64,000 bases of DNA from an uncultured bacterium (GTDB taxonomy: Bacteria > Bacillota > Clostridia > Oscillospirales > Acutalibacteraceae): NCBI GenBank assembly GCA_949283655.1, contig CASDTH010000043.1, positions 1 through 64,000 on the forward strand, read 5' to 3'. Below are positions 63,326-64,000 of this stretch, piece after piece. The notes beneath the pieces are model-generated. The model saw nothing but the letters and a program-made list of their open reading frames with translations, did not search any database and had not been told where the DNA came from. Numbering within the stretch: position 1 is the first letter of the stretch; each line of letters begins with the position of its first letter. Made by a program: the position numbers and the translations under genes.

Positions 63326-64000
63326 TCATCGTTTCAGAGGCTTCGCAGCCACGCTTTGCCCCAGAAGCCTTTTTACTTCCGCCTCCCAGGCATGCGCTCC
63401 ATAATGCATGCTATGAAGCGCTCTGCCCAGCCACTCTAACGCTTCGCACCCCAGCTGGGGCGCGGCATTTTGAAAGTCAAGCTGATAGCACGGGTTATCC
63501 GGAGAGGACGACTTATATAGTAGCACCAGCTCCGGGGCGAGATAGGGTATCCCGTCCTTTCTTTGAATTGCCCGTCCCAGTTTCATGCGGACTACCGGGT
63601 TTTTATCATAGAGGAAATCCCCCTCTTCCCGGCGGTTAAACAGGAACTCCACAAAATCAAGGCGCCCCTGCTCCGCACCGTCCTGACGGGCTGTATACCG
63701 CCCTTTGCCACACCATCTGAATTTATAATGTCCATTTTCAGGGGCCACACACCATAGATTATCTCTGGCCCGCCTCTGGTCTGCAACACTGCGAATACGG
63801 TGCAAACGCCTTCCACCGCACGGCTCAAAGACCCGCCAGCCTGTGTGCAGCATAAATCGGATGATCCGATCCCGATCTTCCCAAAATACCGCTACATCCA
63901 GATCCTTATGCGGGCGTGTTTTGTTGCCAAGGAACAGATCAATGGCATGCCCACCGCACACCGCATACTCCTCTACTCCCATTTCCCGCATCAGCTTCCG
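63326..64000 (-). CDS. Nucleotidyltransferase-like protein (LinB/ANT(2'')-like), 5' end cut by window
   Basis: At least 224 residues; the frame is still open at the window edge, so the true start may lie beyond 64000. Near the N-terminus YAVCGGHAIDLFLGNKTRPH and KDLDVAVFWEDR give the GG...D.D pattern of the nucleotidyltransferase fold seen in lincosamide and aminoglycoside adenylyltransferase-like proteins. Such proteins are common and most do not confer resistance. The substrate is unknown. PYLAPELVLLYKS is a shared C-terminal feature. Confidence 0.65.
   Translation of the reverse strand, partial: RKLMREMGVEEYAVCGGHAIDLFLGNKTRPHKDLDVAVFWEDRDRIIRFMLHTGWRVFEPCGGRRLHRIRSVADQRRARDNLWCVAPENGHYKFRWCGKGRYTARQDGAEQGRLDFVEFLFNRREEGDFLYDKNPVVRMKLGRAIQRKDGIPYLAPELVLLYKSSSPDNPCYQLDFQNAAPQLGCEALEWLGRALHSMHYGAHAWEAEVKRLLGQSVAAKPLKR

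Overview
The window reads as chromosomal DNA of a low-oxygen, gut-type clostridial Bacillota. Supporting signs are a K+-dependent-type membrane pyrophosphatase (hppA), lysine synthesis through LL-diaminopimelate aminotransferase (dapL), methylglyoxal synthase, an ANTAR protein, a PdaB-like polysaccharide deacetylase, a secreted dockerin protein and Rnf-like membrane subunits. Nearly every promoter I could place has exactly 17 bp between sigma-A-type -35 and -10 boxes. No rRNA, tRNA or CRISPR array was found.

Layout. 1-330: remnants of mobile DNA, including the start of an IS3-type OrfA. 331-5751 (minus): PpiC-type foldase, DHHW protein plus MBOAT acyltransferase (surface polymer acetylation), ComEA-like protein. 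6273-12949: anchored glycosidase-like protein, MATE transporter, ROK repressor, PdaB-like deacetylase, methyltransferase. 12950-14972: a repeat-rich gap with two tandem type I toxin-antitoxin-like modules and a 380-bp tandem repeat. 14973-20738 (minus): two large secreted proteins, one with a C-terminal dockerin. 21793-30319 (minus): galT, GH20 hexosaminidase, hppA, ECF sigma/anti-sigma pair, alpha/beta hydrolase, anchored EEP phosphatase. 30554-32354: radical SAM protein and Smr protein. 32765-37044 (minus): carAB behind a leader terminator. 37678-44469 (plus): ANTAR protein, dapF, dapL, purC, purF, purB, with dispersed repeats in the gaps. 44761-47169 (minus): glgP. 47557-57334 (plus): zapA, peptidase U32, dut, maf, mreBCD, PBP2, a MinD-like ATPase, mgsA. 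57536-61822 (minus): DUF4015 protein and an rnfD-rnfE-rnfA set. 61920 to the end: MecA-like adaptor, rpe, and an edge-truncated nucleotidyltransferase.

Two items stand out. First, 13164-13841 holds two diverged copies of one module. Each has a consensus promoter driving a 21- or 26-residue single-helix peptide, a Shine-Dalgarno site that can be hidden in a hairpin, and a second consensus promoter on the opposite strand driving a short antisense RNA that ends inside the toxin stop region. The two RNAs of each module begin with the same sequence, so the mRNA 5' end is complementary to its own 3' flank. Second, the rnfD-E-A set lacks rnfB, rnfC and rnfG in the neighbourhood. By eye alignment with E. 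coli RsxA/RsxE/RsxD, all four membrane iron-binding cysteines are replaced, and the flavin-acceptor threonine of RnfD is a serine. RnfE also carries a long charged tail. This looks like a Rnf-derived membrane complex that has lost canonical redox chemistry.

Start codons were chosen from Shine-Dalgarno spacing and family length. TTG or GTG starts are proposed for the MBOAT protein, carA, purF, mreD, rnfA and the MecA-like gene.
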